DNA of 64,000 bases from Allacma fusca (lineage: Eukaryota; Arthropoda; Collembola; Symphypleona; Sminthuridae), in NCBI GenBank assembly GCA_947179485.1, contig OX359247.1:48147131-48211130 (forward strand), in the 5' to 3' direction. This document shows, piece by piece, positions 23,723-38,647 of the stretch; positions within the stretch are counted from its first letter, which is position 1, and every line of letters begins with the position of its first letter. The notes under the pieces are model-generated. The model searched no databases. It was not told where the DNA came from and saw only the letters and a list, made by a program, of their open reading frames with translations. Both the position numbers and the translations under genes were made by a program.

Positions 23723-24251
23723 TGTTCATCTTTCAGTTATTTTTAATGAATATTTGTTATGCTTTTGTAAAATTAAAGTTTACAAACTAGAGTAATTTCT
23801 GTAAAGTGAAAGGAGACAAAGAAAATCATTCAAAAATGTCCGTATGCTTTGGATTTCATTACTGAACTGCCATAAACCAGAATGTTGATTACCTACCTCT
23901 ATTCTTGATTGACGACTTCTTTTTCTCATTTCACTTTACAGTAGTTGGTGTGATTAACATGTTTTTTAAAAACAGATATCAAGTAAGAAAAAGAAGGACA
24001 AATGTTTTAGCTTATATTTGTTTTTTTTAAGACATTCTTTTTAATAATTACTGAAAATGAAATCATATTCCACAGCTATTAGAATCTTAAACACGATCCA
24101 TCATAATCATTTTTTGCAACTGAAACAAACTTTTTTACTCCAATTTATACAGCTAACTTACATTATTTCCAAGTTCATGTTATAAATGATAAATTACACA
24201 ATGTACAAAATACCGAATGTTCTCAATTACAAGAACAGATTTGCTTAGATT
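23723..24251. other. 3' flank and spacer after the unrecognised gene
   Basis: Contains the probable poly(A) region (ATTAAA near 23773) and AT-rich sequence. No other feature was seen. Confidence 0.4.
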
Positions 24252-24581
24252 TTGTATAATACGATTGTTTTGGCTTTCGTGTTCATAGGTTACAAACTAA
24301 TTATTACCATACTAGCAAATCAGACAAAGGAGACCACAATCAAGAAAAACGGAGTGGTTGTTTTCGCTTTCGTTTCAATCAATGGATTACTTCAAACAAG
24401 GGTGCAGATTAACTATACCTCTATTCTTGAAAATATGAACTTCATTGTCTCATTTGATTCTATTTCAAGTATTAGTAAGAATGGGAAAATATGTATTGAT
24501 TTATTTCAAGTGAACAACAACAGTATTTCCATACATGTACTTAATATCATTGACAAGAATCTCAAATATGTTCAACAATAA
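24252..24581 (+). CDS. Possible small secreted or membrane protein (109 codons)
   Basis: This is an uninterrupted open frame of 109 codons starting with a real ATG. Residues 1-22 are hydrophobic (IVLAFVFIGYKLIITILA) and could be a signal peptide. Three or four N-glycosylation sequons follow (NQT, NYT, NNS). The stop codon merges with AATAAAATAAAG, a strong poly(A) signal. Against it: the region is very AT-rich, which favours hydrophobic chance frames; there is no recognisable family; and a splice acceptor-like 'tgttcatag' lies inside the frame at about 24289, so the true gene, if any, may have other exons. Confidence 0.3.
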   Translation: MYNTIVLAFVFIGYKLIITILANQTKETTIKKNGVVVFAFVSINGLLQTRVQINYTSILENMNFIVSFDSISSISKNGKICIDLFQVNNNSISIHVLNIIDKNLKYVQQ

Positions 24582-24589
24582 AATAAAGT

Positions 24590-26147
24590 ATATTTAAGAA
24601 CTGCAATGGATTTCATAAAATACGAAGTTTCACGACCGTCTGGAAATTAGATCATACTATTTTACCGTATACTGATGCTATCAACGATAATGCATGTTAG
24701 TAGCCAGTCCCTTAGTCTGTTAGTTAGTGTCATTAATGCTGCAATCAATGTTAATTCCACACTAATAATAAGCTGGTAAATTATATTCTCACAGTGCCCC
24801 AGTCAAACCGCTGACAACATCAAGCCAAATGACATAGTAAGCAAAACGTTAAAAGTTCTAGATTTGTAGACTACCTTATGGAGAATATGGAGCAGAGTGT
24901 ATGCACTTGTTTGGCTCTTCATATCATCAGTGAAGAGGCAAAATGGTCCAGGTGCATTTTCAATTATAAGCAAAATTGTCTACAAGAATTTTCGCCTAAA
25001 AGCAAAATGAACTTCGTGCAAGTCACCCTGAAAGCAAAATGGTTTACATTCAGCTTTCACTAAAAGCAAAATTAACCACATAAGATGTAAAACGTAAGAT
25101 GGACTTATACCGTTTTGTTTTTATTTGAAAATAGCATGTAGACCGTTTTGCTTTTAATTATTCTTGCAAGCATCTCACTTTACCTTTAGTGAGATTGCAT
25201 ATCGATCCTTTTACCTCTTCACCGTCCTTATGCAGTAGTTGTAATCTTTGGCAAAGGCGTATTGAAAAACAGAGATTTATACAAGATATTTATAAAAAAT
25301 CCCCACAAAAATGGGTGCATGGAACCTTGGATTGATTCAACTAATCTTAGGAAATAGATTATGAGTTCGTGCACTTCTTTTTTGACCTAATTCCTTATTT
25401 TTATTGGACATCAGATCATGTACAGTATTAACAACGCAAGATTGTCAAATCTAACTTTCTTGCTTCTTAAGCCAATTATTATTGTTCTTATTTCACGCGA
25501 AAAATTCACGTAGCTTACGCAATTTGATCATGTTTCTGGGGAGTGGCAATTAAATACGGAGACTTAGGGTTGGAATATCACAAAATTAATAGAATGGAAA
25601 TCAATGGAAAGACGTCAAGCGATATGGTCTAGTGTACGCTGAAGTTACCCTTTGAGAGATTCAAAAGGAAAGAATGAGATCTTGCCAGAAGAATCGGGAT
25701 GGAAGCAGCATGTTTAGACAAATTGAGAGTGTAAAAAACCTTAACTGATGTTTTGTCTGCGTAAGCTTTTGAGCGAGGGCAGAGATGAATTTCGGTAGTG
25801 AGGGTAGGAGCAAAGAAAAAACGGGAGTTCTCAGGTTTCCAAGCCGTCACAAGTAATTTAAATTGTGAACGTGCATAAGTCCTCGTAGGTTATTTATGCG
25901 TGTGACATTACACACGAGAGCCAAAATACCAAGCGACCAAGCTGAGTCATGCATTTCCAACAACTTTGTGGCAAATACGAGTGATTACATTTGGATATTA
26001 GTCTACATACAAATACTTTTATTGAAGAGTACAATTCAAATTATTGGGCCAAGCTCTTGTCAACGCTAAATATAAAAATAAAACGATTTCGCAGATAAAT
26101 TTCTCTCTCCCCACTCATCTTTAATTCTCTCGTCCGTATGCAAACTG
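24590..26147. other. Gene-poor spacer with an AAAGCAAAA inverted-repeat patch
   Basis: Around 24932-25230, 'gtgaagaggcaaaatgg' on the left faces 'ccttttacctcttcacc' on the right. Between them AAAGCAAAATG words recur about five times, then their complement TTTTGCTTTT twice. This looks like a short inverted-repeat element of about 300 bp. I could not find a matching target duplication. The rest of the stretch shows nothing supportable. Confidence 0.45.
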
Positions 26148-26408
26148 ATGATTTTTTTCTTACATTTCCCTTTTTTCATCCTTCGTTCACTGCAATTCTC
26201 ATTTCCTGAGGTCCTGCACTGCACAAAGATTAGTTGGGGCAATAGGGCCTGTCTTTTAGTTCTTATCTCAGTCTCAGCGTTGACAGTCCGTTGGATCTTG
26301 GGAGGGAAGATTTTTCCTGTCTATGTGGGTCAACAGTGTCAAGTTTGGCAGATAATTTTTTTTTTGAGTGCATTTATTTCAATTGGAATTTCAGAATCAA
26401 GGGAGAAA

Positions 26409-28677
<2,269 letters not shown>

Positions 28678-29517
28678 GAAAATAATTTTATACGGGCATA
28701 TCCTACAAGTAGAAAAGATGTTACACCTATTTTGTACTGGACAATATCAGCTTATAATACTGAATAGATAAATAATCATATGTATTTTCCGTTAAAGAAA
28801 TTAGCAAATTTTTGAAAATCCAACATTACAATTTATAGAGCTTTTTTAAAAGTATAGTATTTTTAAAATCATATTTGACAAATAGATAATGCTTAACATT
28901 TGTATAACATTTAACAGTATTGCTATAATAGATACAAGTCCAGTCATGTCACAGCTATAATTTATTTTCTACGAAACTTGGCATTATCAGGATTTTGGGC
29001 TTCGATTAAAAAACTGTTTTGCAGAAACTTGTAGTTTCGGAGCTTTGCCTAGTATAAGGTGACCTATGTAAAGTATTGCCTTGCTCATTGTCAGAAGTGC
29101 ACATCATGGTAACAATAAATATATTAAAATTATCATTTTGCCATATTTTAACCTAACCTAATTAAGATAGATGGTGTACTTTTTTATGCAAGACGCAAGT
29201 GCCCGTGAAATACGATGTTACAATAAATAAGAGACCTTTCACCTAGTCATAGCTCCAAAATAATAATTTTTGTAGCAAAATTCTTTCAGTTTTACAATCT
29301 AGGTGCCGAATTTATCTTGCACACGAATTACAATAAAAACAAAGCGTAACTATAGTGTAAACTAGAATTATGTATGTACATCCTATATCGGATTTACTAT
29401 TATTTCATAAAAAATAAAACAGATATGCTTACGAAATTTTATTGAATGATTCGCCGGAATCATAATCTGATGGCAAAGAATTTTGATACTATATTCGGTT
29501 CCAATAAACAAAACATT
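28678..29517. other. Convergent 3' flanks of LOXL and SLC35G-like genes
   Basis: AATAAA at 29114-29119 (+) is a candidate signal for the lysyl oxidase gene. No gene lies between the two converging transcripts. Confidence 0.45.
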
Positions 29518-29523
29518 TTTATT
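29518..29523 (-). terminator. Poly(A) signal of the SLC35G-like gene
   Basis: AATAAA on the minus strand about 135 nt beyond the stop codon. A second AATAAA (minus, 29438-29443) is an alternative. Confidence 0.5.
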
Positions 29524-29658
29524 AATAAACGAAAATGTCAATAAAAACACATACAGGGAATTAAATACATTTTTACTTATTTTTACACATGATACATATC
29601 TCATACGGTACTAAAAAGTACGCAACAATCATTCATTTTCACTCTGGTATGTAATTAA

Positions 29659-31443
29659 TCATTTCAAAAGAAAGCTGTAGAATTTTCGGTTGCTGTCATT
29701 TTCAGGCAAGGTTGAAACCCATTTTCGCAAGGTTGTAATAATAACCGCCACAATGATGATTATGGCTCCAATAATACTACACAATAAGGTAAAACACTTA
29801 CAAACACTTTGTATTGATGCTTTAAGTAAAATGTTATGCGATGTCTGCAAGCAAAAATTTAATAGCCTGTCAGAATTAAACTTGAAAGCAAAAATAGAAA
29901 ACTTACCTGTAAACATCTGGGATAATCTCAAGGAACAGGTACTGCCAAATGAATGCAAAAACAACGCTACTAGTTTTTACCAAGGACACTGGTCCCGCTT
30001 GCTCATACTTGAGTGCGACTATTGTAGAAGTTTGCGTTACGAAAACGAAACTTGAGGAAAGAAAGAAAAAGAAATTCAGTTAAATGGTAATGGTAAAACG
30101 CTACTGTTTTAAGGCTTTCTCATTTGATAAATTGTGTACTCATAAAATCACTTACATGGCTAATAAAATAGCAATGAGCAGATGAGCTTCATTTTTAGGC
30201 AGCTGAAATGTTTTCAAAGCGAGGGAAGCTGACAAACTAACGACGATCGAAAATAAGCCAAAGGTAAAAGCAGTGATAGTGAAGTGAAGATGTTTCAATT
30301 TTCTTGTAAAAATAATTGAGATAACTGACATTCCTGTGCTAGCAAGAGCCAGAGCACATCCTATCTAGAAAAACGTACAATTATCTAATAATTACTTGTA
30401 TACCAAATTTAGATTACATTATATTAATATTAAAAATTATTCTATATGGATTACCAAGAGATCTGTCTCAAAACTTTCCTGGCCTGTTAACATGGGAGGC
30501 TTGGCGACAATGCACATTCCTATTTAAAAAATTGGAGCGCACATGAAAAATGTAGAAAATATTTTATTGATTTTTAGTTTTGTTGTTTAAAAAATTTAGG
30601 GTACCAATGATAGTTAGGAAGCAGTTCACAACTGGTATAAGTCCACATTTTTCTCCGAGTAAGAAATAAGCTACTATCGATACAAACACGGGTTGACTGG
30701 ATCCAATTACCTATTCAATTACAGAATCTTGTAAAATTCGTAGCCTATTGGGCTTCTAAAATTTCATAAATATCATTTCGAGGGAGGGTACAAAGTCTTG
30801 CCATTTGATCCGCCAGAGATATGTACTGCAATGAGTAAAACTGGATAATGAGAGAGCTCAAAGCTGCAGTGGATCTTAACTGAAAAAGAAAATCAAAATA
30901 TAATTATTAAATCTGAAGACATAATGTTCAAAGTTTGTGTAATTTAAAATTCATTACCAATAGAAATAAGATATTTTTGCGATTGTCCTCTTGACAAGGC
31001 GGATAAATTGTATCAAATACAGGTTGCTTGTGTAAATAGCGACTACATAACATCATCGGGATCGCTGGAAGTACTAGTCCTTGAAATCTCCATACACTTT
31101 TGGTAAAAGGGTCATACTCTTTCAAATATTTTATGATTAGTGATGATGCAGAGAATCCCATACATGACAATAGTGCCAAAGCTATCCCAGTGAAACGATG
31201 ACGCTTTGAACTGGATTTTTCCTTCGTTTCGATAATAATGTTTTCACTGTTTAATGATTTTTTATTAGTTTTTTTGTATGTATTTATTTCCTGCTGAATG
31301 ACAATTTTGGGTAACTCATGAGTCAATGACCAATTAATTTCCGTAGTATTACTGTCGTCCCTATGTATCTGAGTATGATCAAGTTTGGAGTTCGCTACCA
31401 GAAAAGGATCCCCCTCAGTTTGATTGTATTGAGAAGAGCTCAT
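29659..31443 (-). CDS. Solute carrier family 35 member G-like transporter (EamA/DMT fold)
   Basis: There are seven exons in transcript order: 31443-30958, 30879-30802, 30710-30605, 30519-30455, 30364-30156, 30050-29907 and 29776-29659. They total 1206 nt and encode 401 aa (human SLC35G1 365). About 75 polar cytosolic residues precede two EamA repeats of about ten transmembrane helices. The first starts GIALALLSCMGFSASSLII and the family block SLADQM-VIGSSQPVFVSI follows. The second contains IGCALALASTGMSV and AGPVSLVKTSSVVFAFIWQ, a strongly conserved SLC35G motif, then EIIPDVYR-SIIGAIIIIVAV. Family members are drug/metabolite-fold membrane proteins. SLC35G1 has been linked to ER calcium homeostasis, and substrates are largely unknown. 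Intron 2 uses a GC donor (ATG|GCAAGA, 30801-30711); the alternative is a frame break. The gene lies tail-to-tail with the lysyl oxidase and about 0.6 kb downstream of SorLA on the same strand. Confidence 0.92.
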
Positions 31444-32070
31444 TTTGGAGATTTTAATTTTTTGTATGTAAAAACTTGAATAAAGTCTAAACTCGGGGTT
31501 TAAAAAATATCACAGAGTTAATCCTTTGGTGCTCAATAGCATGTTACTACTATTTATTTGACAAAGGCCAGATGTAATGAGCAGTTAAGAGGAAACTACA
31601 ATGTTTCTAGTTCATGATTAATTACGCTGACATATAAAATTTTGTTATCTCCATTAGGAGGATAAGAATGAGGAAGATTTGCAATTTAAATCGCCTGGTA
31701 CTGAACTAAATTGTTTTGAAGAGTATGTGTGCTAGGGCACGTTGACAAGCAATAAGCACGTGTATATTCATAGTTTTGTGCTGGTATTAAATACTCGTTC
31801 TTGACCCTGGTGTCAGTCATGATAAAAGTATTAAAAATTTAGAATAACATGATAAAATATATTGTGTCAAGGGAGATAATTTTATTATTACTACACTGAT
31901 TATAGGCAGATTAGGCTACGAAGTAGTAACAGGAATACTGTATACTCTTGTATATTGGAACTAATTAGGTAATTGCTACGGGAGATCTTATAGGAAGATA
32001 ATCCAATGCATGGAACGTGCTAAGCCGTAAAAATGGGTTTTTGAAATAATTATTTTAATAATTTTTTCAA
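31444..32070. other. Spacer between SLC35G-like 5' end and SorLA 3' end
   Basis: No coding exon is seen on either strand. In particular no FN3-type or transmembrane segment that could continue SorLA was found here. It is likely the promoter and 5'UTR region of the SLC35G-like gene. Confidence 0.45.
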
Positions 32071-32076
32071 TTTATT
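32071..32076 (-). terminator. Poly(A) signal of the short SorLA transcript
   Basis: AATAAA on the minus strand about 180 nt after the stop codon at 32255. It supports a genuine 3' end directly after the LDL-A cluster. Confidence 0.55.
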
Positions 32077-32254
32077 CCCCATTTGCTTTGGAGAGCCTAT
32101 ATACATCTACGCAATTTGCAGAACTTTATATGTGACAAAGGAAAACGGAAACTTTTTGCAAATAAATGGCTGGAAATATCATTGAAAGCTTGCTCATGTA
32201 TGGCTACCTTGAACTGATAATGAATTTCATATTTTATGAATTTTTAGACAGGCT

Positions 32255-35200
32255 TTAACCCAAAACTTTAGCCTCAGATCCATGAAAGAATCCGAATAAG
32301 ATTTGGCGAGTCCGTACTTCTTCTACCACGGTAAATGGAATTACAGTAGTAGGGGGGAGAGTTACAGGAGCAAAGCAATTGCGTTCATCCTCACCTTTCA
32401 TACAATCAGTGTCACCTAGTCGTTAAAAATCATTTTAATTATTTTTGAAACCATAGTCTTCCAACTTCTGAACCTTTCCGTGATTAACTTACCATCACAA
32501 TGCCAACTTTCCAGTATACATTGATGACTCTCCTCGCAATGAAATCTGTAATCTGGGCAAGTAAAAACCGAGCAATTCTTCTCATCTGAACCATCTCCAC
32601 AATCATTGTCACCATCACACCTTGAAACGTGTTTCGAATTAAAAATAATTTCGAAATTAAAACTGAAACCATTGAAAAAATATTATTTAGAACTGTTTTA
32701 CCTCCACTGGTCGGAGATACAGCGTTTTGACGACCTGCATCTAAATTTATTCAAAGCACAAGAACCAGACGGAGTAGTTGTGCAATTGAGTTCATCCGAA
32801 TTATCCCTGCAATCATTGTCTCCTGTTCATAGTAAATGCAATTCAGTAAGTTGAAGACTTTCATTATTTGTTAATAAAATGCAAAATAAAATTTTACCGT
32901 CACATTTCCATCGGCTAGGTATACATCTGTTGTTTGCACAATGAAAATGTGTGGCATTATGACAAACAGGATAAAGATCAGTGCAATTGTGTTCATCTGA
33001 ACCATCTGCACAGTCGTTGTCATAATCGCACCGCCAGGCGTCTGAAATGCATTTGCGATCAGAAAGACACTGAAACTGCGCTGGGTTGCATCTGTTATCT
33101 GGGTCACATGTGGTTCCGTCTTCATCCGAATTGTCTCCACAATCGTCGTCACCTTGATCCGCAGAGTAAACGTTGAATTTCGTGTTCCAACAGTACAATG
33201 CTTGCAAAAATAATCTCGAAATAACTTACCATCACATTTCCAGTGAATTGGAATACAGAATGAATTCTTGCAGGTAAATATTGGATTTCCGTTACAATTG
33301 TTACTGCTACATCGACCATTCAGGTCCGTCGGTTTTCCATCAGGACATATGCAATTCCCATCTGATTTTATCAGACCATCCGGACACTCGCAGGTGAAAT
33401 TTTGTCCACCCGGAAAGCTAAAACATAAATGCGAGCAAGAATGATTTGTACAAGCGTTTGTACCAACTTGTCTCCCAGGACCATATATCTTTAGATCCAC
33501 TAATTGGGGGTGATTAGCAATCACCAAAAAAGTTCCCTTCCCTGGGTCATCGGTATCTTTTCTTGTGCCAAATATTGAACGTGTGTTCCAATCATTCCAG
33601 TAGATCGTATCTTTATATACCGACACAGCAAATGGATGTCGTATACGATAATCTTGTTTCAGGAAAATTTTCAGATTTTGGCCATCAAAGTCTACAAGTG
33701 CCAAGTGATCTAAGTATCCATCTACCCAATAAAGATTGTTTTTCTCGTAATCGATGGCAATTCCATTGGGCCATTTTAGTATAATCTCTTGGCCAGTTCC
33801 TGTAGGGTTTTCAACAATACGTTTAACATTTGAGCCATCCAACCATGAACGACCAATACAAGGATTATTGCTCGACCAGTCCGTCCAAAACAAGTATCCC
33901 TTTTCTGGATGTACTGCAATTCCTCGAGGGTTGTCCAGGTGAGTTTTATCCAAAACAATCTTCCGCCTTCCTCCAATATTTTTCACATCTGTACTAATTA
34001 CTTCAATTCTACCATTGAGTGCATTACAGTAGTACAAATGTTTCGCAATCCAGTCTAAAGCTAGTCCTTCCACTGATTTCAAATCAGTCGATACCAAAAT
34101 TTCTGGCTCGCTGTTACCATCAAGTTTCAATCGCATGACATTATCTCGATTCACATCCGCCCAATAAATGTACCCAGAATTCATATCGTAATCCACAGAT
34201 GTGACTTCTCGAACATTAAGTAGCGGGAGAACTTCAGTTCTATTAAAATCATTTAAATCGATACGGAGAACCGAATCTCGCTTAGCTACCAACATGAATT
34301 CGGTTTCATTGGACAATGCACACGATTTAGTTTCTGGCAAAAATCTAGACACATCCCCACCTTCACACTCATCACCAGGTATTTTGCGGTAGCCTTTGGT
34401 TATATTATAATACAGGTCACCGGGTTTGCACCATTCTGGTTTCACACCAGGGCTTAAATAGGAAAAATCCTTCAAGCACACCTGACCGTTCAGTTCATCT
34501 TCCACATATCCAAAGTCGCTACAAATGAAAAATATTAAATTGATAGAGCGACTCAAGGGTTAGATGAAGTAAATAAATGGGGTGTTATCCCAATGAACAT
34601 ACCATTCGAAGTTCACCCTGTCACAAAGGCATTTAGTAGTATTTACTAGACGCTCGTAGGATCTGCCGTTGTAACAACGATGAGAAGGAATTCGACGTTC
34701 GTAGTGATCCTTTTTGCCGAGCAAGCAGTCACGACCAGGTTTGCTGTCCCAGGGTGACCACAATTTGTAATCATTTTGATCGCATTTCCTGCCACCTACA
34801 ATTATTTCAGGATCACTTCATTTTTACTTGCAAGCGATTACTGGGACTTTTGCAATGACAAGAAAGGACATCAAACAAAAAATCTTGTCATACTACAACA
34901 GCTAACTGCAGTAAGGCTGGTTTTACTATAGCTATAGCTAGGCTTTTCTATGCACATTCATGACACTTGGTATCACTGATTACATCCATCCATATAAAGT
35001 ACGCCGAATCAGCTTTTAAACCCATCAGAAGAATTACTTATAAATTCTACATCCCTATACAGACAGACATGTAATTGTAAAATTTATGTTTAAGGTTTTA
35101 TTCATACCAAAAGCGTTGAAAAGATCCACTTTAATTAGTATCCAAGAATGACCTGTCTTTCCATCTTGGGTTTTGGGAATAGAACCAAAAACAAAAAATA

Positions 35201-38062
35201 CAGTAGTATTTTCCCCTGACTCCGTCATCAATCCTAACACGCGAACCTTTTCGTTAAAAAACTTGTATTTATTCCACGTGTCGCCCTCATTTATGGAATA
35301 CAAAAGTGAGTCCGTGGCATCTCCAAACTTATAGAACTTAACTGCAACTATCAAACCACCGTGATCCCCAAATCCGAACAAGTAGTTCCCTTGAAGGAGC
35401 TTTGGAAACAAAATTACATAAAATGGTAGGATCTCAATACATGAGTAGAATAAAACAATTTGGTCTAATTAATTAGCAAGTCTGCGTACATGTTTCCACG
35501 TTACAGCTCCGTCAGTTGACATGAATACACCTTGATGACCCTGAAGAGAATTATTCACGGTTCCTGTGGCCATAATGATTCCAACAGCAGATTTTCTTGA
35601 GAGTACAGGAACCGCTCCAGTGAAAGGAAATATTTCACTTAATCTTTGGTTAATTTGAAGTGAGCAGTTATCACTATTATTGATTCTCGGTACCTACGAT
35701 TAATTTATGGATTATTGGATGCGAAAGCTAGTTTGAATAAGCGTTATCATTATGGTGATAAATCTAACCAATTGACAATACAACGGTTGTCCATCATCAT
35801 CAAATTCCGGTGGTTTCAGTACTTGCCATTCCCCGCCATTATCAAAAGTAACTTTGGAAATTATTTCATTCAATTTTATCATGTTATTTGTACTTTCACT
35901 AGGGTTCTTTAAAACGTTAGCGATGTAGACTCCCCTCAAACCATCCACGCGATGCAGTTCAACAAAGGAATTATCAGTGACATTACTAGAAATGTACAAA
36001 AACATAATGGGTGTAATTTAATTAAGAGCTTAATACGATTATTAACTGCAATAAAATAGTTTAAGATTAAGTAGTAAATGAACCGAATGACGTACTTAAT
36101 CCATGAATCAGACCATGTCATATTTGGTTTGAAGAAAACAATTCCCCTGAGAGATAAGGAAAAACGAAGATTTTCCATGGTCATTGGTGACGGGCTTCTG
36201 CTTCCGACATATAAGTCGGAAATACTGTTTTCGTGAGTCACGCAGACAAACATCTACATGAAAAATAAGTATTTAACTCAAATAAACATGATATTATTTA
36301 ATTTCGTCGTTTATGTGAATAATTAATGGATTATTACTCGGCCATCAAAAACGTCAGCAATATGGTAATTCTTTATTCGTTTATGTGTGGGGAATAAGGC
36401 TTGTAGAAACGGGCCGCGCTTATAAGAAATCCAAAGCTCAAGTGTGTCCTATAACATAGCAGGGCCATTAACAAACTCGTCAAAAAAACTGAGCGAATAT
36501 GACTTTCATAATTTTGAAACGAAATAACTCTGAACTTACATTCACTCCCTTTTTAGTAGCAAACATGTACTCATCTTTAATTTCAAACTCCTCTACTTCA
36601 GTAAATTTTACTTCCACATCTCCGTGTTCGACGAATGATGATATCGAAGTTAGGACAGCTGATTTTTCGCCAGGCTCTTCTCTATGAATATACAGTTTTG
36701 CGGGATGTGAAGATTCATCCCAAGAAACAGACTTGACAAAATCTTGCGCCATCATCCAAGATGCCCCAAAATCCTTCGAGATCCACATCTACACCGAAAA
36801 CAGGCATAGTTATAAATTACACACTATAGTAGGTAACAGGTACATGACCCAAGTACTATTCCACATCAGAATCTCAGTTGTAACTCATCTACCATGTCGA
36901 TTATTTCCGCCTACAAACTTACATGCTTCTCTGCGGTATTTTTTTCACACGCAAAAATGGTTTCCTCCTCATATGGATCAAATAGAATCTCATCTGGAAC
37001 AAACGAGACATTAGTTCTTCTGAATTTAGTTCCATAATCATCAGTTGTAAAGATGAGATGATTTGTCACATCAGTAAAAATAAACTGTCAAAGAAATTCA
37101 TGAATATTAAGTTATTACAAAGACCAAACTGATCCAAAAGGACATAAACCAGTACATCTATTCTGAATAGGAAAGACTTTTTTGTACCTTCCCGTTATTA
37201 GTTGGATGGTTGAAGAATTTGTCGAGTACAGGTGTTACCCCATCAGGCATATCCTTACTCAAAAGAGGTGCAGCATTATCAAATGTGCCTCCATAATTTC
37301 TAGAAATGTGGAGTGTGGATACTGAATTTGCATTCACATCTTTTCCAAGACAAATTATCACATCTTTGCCAGCCCAGTAGACTATCAGGGCATTATGCGA
37401 TTCTTTGATCAAAGTCTAAAAAGAAAGAATCGTCAGAAATTTTCCATTCATGAGTCTTATTATTGCTTATTTGAGATATTATTTATCCATAATCTATCAT
37501 CTCCGAACATTGAAAAATGTTGTACATATACGTATATGTAAGCACAAATTGCATGTCTACTTAAACTCTCAATATCAATTTCAGACGCTCAAATAATTAC
37601 GATCAGTATTAAAAAAATTATCGCAACGTATGACGATCGTCGATAAAAAATTACTGCAGTGCAGAAAAAATCTTCAAGCGTCAGAGGCTATACATAACAC
37701 TCGGCTAGACAGAACTAGACTGGTCAAATAGACTAATAACACTGACATTAAATTGTAATAATTACAAAATCCATTAAAAAAACCGTATTTTACCATCAAA
37801 TTACGCTTACCACATGAGTTGTAATATTAGGATGAGATGCTTCTGTGTGAACATCTCGTTTCCTCCTGTCATTGTCCACTGGAGTCTCTACAAATTCTTG
37901 TTCATTGGAATTATAATACACCTGTTGACGTGTATTTCTCCCAGAATTCGATACAGGCTGAAATGATAGCCCCGACAATTGATTGCTATACGAAACACAA
38001 ACGGCGAGCAACAGCAAGATCACTGCTCCAGGAGATCTCTGTAACCTCGAAGATGACAACAT
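32255..38062 (-). CDS. SORL1: SorLA-like sorting receptor (VPS10 + YWTD propeller + LDL-A), short form
   Basis: There are fifteen exons in transcript order: 38062-37811, 37415-37188, 37084-36923, 36788-36540, 36448-36338, 36253-36096, 35985-35769, 35693-35490, 35399-35108, 34795-34603, 34518-33230, 33152-32898, 32822-32702, 32620-32493 and 32415-32255. They total 4020 nt and encode 1339 aa, with all phases consistent. A signal peptide (about residues 12-25) and a propeptide end in the furin site RRKR (66-69). The VPS10 propeller follows ([33 protein letters not shown]-like [11 protein letters not shown]), then the 10CC region ([18 protein letters not shown]), a YWTD propeller ([34 protein letters not shown]), an EGF module and five LDL-A repeats (the last ends DERNC). 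SorLA normally continues with more LDL-A, six FN3, a membrane helix and a tail that binds retromer/GGA adaptors; human SORL1 has 2214 aa. Here 36 Thr/Pro/Val-rich residues and a stop follow, so the product looks soluble. GTAACT at the CCT of the last LDL-A could be an unused donor. Confidence 0.9.
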
Positions 38063-38647
38063 TCTCGTCCCACAAACTTTTTTAAAATGCCAACTGAAAT
38101 AAAAAGAAAAACTTCAACTCCAAGCTACCAAACATATATGTATGTACATCCAATTAGGATACTCAGCACTGGGCGTTAATTCTGTTGACAAACAATCCTA
38201 ATGATAAAAGCATACTCCCTAGAATGAAATGGCAAGCTTATACATTATAATAATTCAAATATTTGTGAATGAGAATCTGACAGTCAAACTCAGTGCTATC
38301 TGTCAAACTGATACCTAATAAAATTCCTAGAAGTAGTGACTTCATTCAGAGGTCATTATTTCTTTAAGCCATTATATTTTCAGAAATCTTAGTTCCCATT
38401 GCCCACAAGCTAGAAGTTTATTTTAATTTTAAAAAATTAGAAGAAGTGTCTCGCGAAATAAAACGGTTGTTTTTTGGAGGATTCGGTTAGTCAATATCTT
38501 TCTTACATTTCCTTATTTACAAAAAAAGGATTAACACATAAAAGGGAGGGAGTGGAACATTCTCGAATAATTACATTAAAAAATAACATTGATCTTATAA
38601 AGAGTCAAATGGATCATGTACCGCTGTGTTGATAACCTGAAACCCTT
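38063..38647. promoter_or_regulatory. Upstream region of SorLA
   Basis: The 5' flank of the SorLA start codon. A 3' splice site-like sequence is not obvious directly upstream. No motif can be assigned. Confidence 0.3.

Noticed and set aside
26148-26408. Upstream in-frame ATG at 26148 extending the lysyl oxidase by 87 residues
   Set aside because: A splice acceptor ('gaatttcag', 26392) lies just before the chosen ATG at 26409, and the extension contains intron-like T-rich sequence. The chosen ATG gives a normal signal peptide.
31444-32254. Missing SorLA FN3/transmembrane exons between SorLA and the SLC35G-like gene
   Set aside because: No frame on the minus strand shows FN3-like or membrane-helix sequence with usable splice sites, and a poly(A) signal occurs at 32071-32076.
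32484-32672. 62-codon minus-strand frame over an LDL-A exon
   Set aside because: It is a shifted frame of the SorLA exon 32620-32493. The correct frame gives a normal LDL-A repeat with [12 protein letters not shown].
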